Source: Dethiosulfovibrio sp.
Lineage (GTDB): Bacteria; Synergistota; Synergistia; Synergistales; Dethiosulfovibrionaceae
Assembly: GCA_028709985.1 (NCBI GenBank)
Contig: JAQUTB010000121.1
Location: forward strand, 1 to 5,916
Length of the DNA: 5,916 bases
Reading direction: 5' to 3'
Below the pieces are notes generated by a model. That model was not told the DNA's origin and did no database searches. It saw only the letters and a list, made by a program, of their open reading frames with translations. Shown piece by piece: positions 5,060 through 5,916 of the stretch. Position 1 is the first letter of the stretch; the number at the start of each line of letters is the position of its first letter. A program made the position numbers and the translations under genes.

Positions 5060-5082
5060 AATCAAAAACATTTACTAACAGT

Positions 5083-5835
5083 CTAGGTCGAATATCCCCC
5101 ATCGATAACCATAACCGAACCGGTGGACCATCTTCCTCCATCGCTAAGGAGGAAAGAAACAGCCTTTGCAACGTCTTCAGGATAGCCTAGCCCCAGGGGG
5201 TGTTTTATGACTATGTTTTCCATAAAAGAGTCTTGATTTGGATAGAGCTTTTTTGCCCTCTCCAGCATAGGAGTTTGGACGTATCCGGGACAGATGCAGT
5301 TGAATCGAATGTTTTTAGGGGCATACTCTATAGCTAGACTCTTGGTGAGGGAGATAAGGGCTCCTTTGGAGGCACTGTAAGCCGTTTTCCCCGCGGTTCC
5401 CGATATACCAGCAACCGACCCTATGGATATAACCCTGGAGTCGTCGGAGGTGTGAGCCTTTTTTTTGACAAATCCTTGTGCGAGACACCAGAAGGACTTA
5501 AAGTTCAGGTCCATAATAGAGTCCAGATCCTCCAGTGTCATCGATCTGAAAGGCTGGGTGTTATCAATACCAGCACAGTGAACCAAGCCGTAAAGAGGGC
5601 CATTTTCCGAGACCACAGACTCTAACAGACCTGAGATGCCCTTCAGGTCTGTTAGGTCAAATGGGTAGGACCTGTGCCCGTCTCCAGGGAGGGAATCTAC
5701 CACTTTAGCGAGCTTTTCTCCGTCCCTAGCCAGCAAAAGGCACTTCGCCCCTACAGAGGCGAGCTCAGAGGCGGTAGCGGCACCTATGCCTGAAGAACCT
5801 CCGGATATCAGTATTTTTTTGCTCGAAAGATCCAT
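5083..5835 (-). CDS. Short-chain dehydrogenase/reductase, FabG-like 3-oxoacyl-ACP reductase family
   Basis: This is a complete classical SDR enzyme of 250 residues, the usual FabG length. It is a Rossmann-fold oxidoreductase that uses NAD(P)H to reduce a keto group. It has the cofactor motif SGGSSGIG (11-18), Asp60 for the adenine ring, HCAG (86-89) in place of the usual NNAG, and the catalytic tetrad Asn111, Ser140, Tyr153 and Lys157 (YSASK). A PGYVQTPM loop (183-190) and the C-terminal TGSVMVIDGGYST are also typical. Arg37 after the second strand hints at NADPH preference. The ATG (5833-5835) has no clear Shine-Dalgarno site and follows the acyl carrier protein stop by only 10 bases, suggesting translational coupling. 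The neighbour suggests its substrate is carried on that protein, but SDR substrates cannot be read from sequence. It is a single dedicated reductase or a second FabG, not clearly the housekeeping copy. Confidence 0.9.
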   Translation of the reverse strand: MDLSSKKILISGGSSGIGAATASELASVGAKCLLLARDGEKLAKVVDSLPGDGHRSYPFDLTDLKGISGLLESVVSENGPLYGLVHCAGIDNTQPFRSMTLEDLDSIMDLNFKSFWCLAQGFVKKKAHTSDDSRVISIGSVAGISGTAGKTAYSASKGALISLTKSLAIEYAPKNIRFNCICPGYVQTPMLERAKKLYPNQDSFMENIVIKHPLGLGYPEDVAKAVSFLLSDGGRWSTGSVMVIDGGYST

Positions 5836-5845
5836 GACAGAGGTT

Positions 5846-5916
5846 TTATTCTTTCTCCGACATGAACGCCAGTATGTCCGATACTGACTTAACCTCAGCC
5901 AGCTTTTCCGCCGTTA
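5846..5916 (-). CDS. Acyl carrier protein, C-terminal end (partial)
   Basis: Only the last 22 codons before TAA (5846-5848) are in the window: TAEKLAEVKSVSDILAFMSEKE. The pattern, a short helix, the turn LAEVKSVSDIL and a final helix, matches the last part of acyl carrier proteins (commonly ...T V x D h h x h h). The serine that carries phosphopantetheine lies outside the window, so the call rests on this tail and on the adjoining SDR gene. It is probably cotranscribed with the reductase, 10 bases away, as the end of an acyl-chain biosynthesis or surface-modification operon. Confidence 0.65.
   Translation of the reverse strand, partial: TAEKLAEVKSVSDILAFMSEKE

Larger units (their letters stand above)
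4728..5082. other. Intergenic stretch of about 355 bases
   Basis: This A+T-rich gap lies between the cassette and the reductase gene. I see no credible protein gene. It holds the ribosome site and -10 candidate of the cassette at its left end, a cluster of CTTAAG palindromes in the middle, a weak plus-strand promoter candidate, and a long bidirectional hairpin at the right end. A ten-codon plus-strand frame (4991-5023) has a GAGGGG-like sequence before it and runs into the hairpin; it is too short to call. Confidence 0.6.

Noticed and set aside
4855..5061. Minus-strand open frame of 68 codons between the reductase and the cassette
   Set aside because: Its first 14 codons lie in the terminator hairpin, it lacks a ribosome site, and its sequence resembles no family I know. 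It is probably chance in A+T-rich DNA.
1..5916. CRISPR array, tRNA or rRNA genes
   Set aside because: No regularly spaced direct repeats and no recognisable tRNA or rRNA sequence were seen by eye on either strand.

Overview
The window reads as accessory DNA from an anaerobic bacterium. The small-protein set DUF1659, DUF2922 and YvrJ is one I know from Firmicutes and Synergistota, and the mixed G+C and general look fit a Synergistota (Dethiosulfovibrio-like) genome slightly better. That placement is an inference, not something the sequence proves. Every gene I can support is on the minus strand, so the window is best read from right to left.

Right edge (5083-5916): the C-terminus of an acyl carrier protein, then after 10 bases a complete short-chain dehydrogenase/reductase of the FabG type. 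This is the tail of an acyl-modifying operon whose remainder lies outside the window. A long hairpin (5018-5059) closes it.

Gap (4728-5082): an A+T-rich intergenic stretch with three CTTAAG-centred palindromes, one of them a perfect 16-mer. A weak plus-strand promoter candidate overlaps them and points toward the hairpin, so a small plus-strand transcript of about 140 nt is possible but unproven.

Centre (3185-4763): a compact five-gene cassette with strong Shine-Dalgarno sites and little or no spacing. The order is DUF1659 protein, DUF2922 protein, YvrJ-family single-helix membrane protein (49 aa), a cytoplasmic-looking M15 peptidase, and a small sigma-70-like factor, followed by a strong terminator. 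A holin-shaped protein overlapping a peptidoglycan peptidase and followed by a sigma factor suggests a domesticated lysis or export module. The cassette's function is unknown and it is the most interesting object here.

Left (474-3121): a clearly A+T-richer two-gene operon with its own candidate promoter. It encodes a polysaccharide pyruvyl transferase-family protein (TTG start) overlapping by four bases an iron-sulfur FrhB/FdhB-type protein. These two families commonly sit together in surface-polysaccharide clusters. The composition break suggests a different origin from the central cassette.

Left edge (1-404): the 5' part of an IS66-family transposase gene. It carries an in-frame TGA at what appears to be a zinc-binding cysteine, and homology continues beyond the stop in the same frame, so this copy is probably dead.
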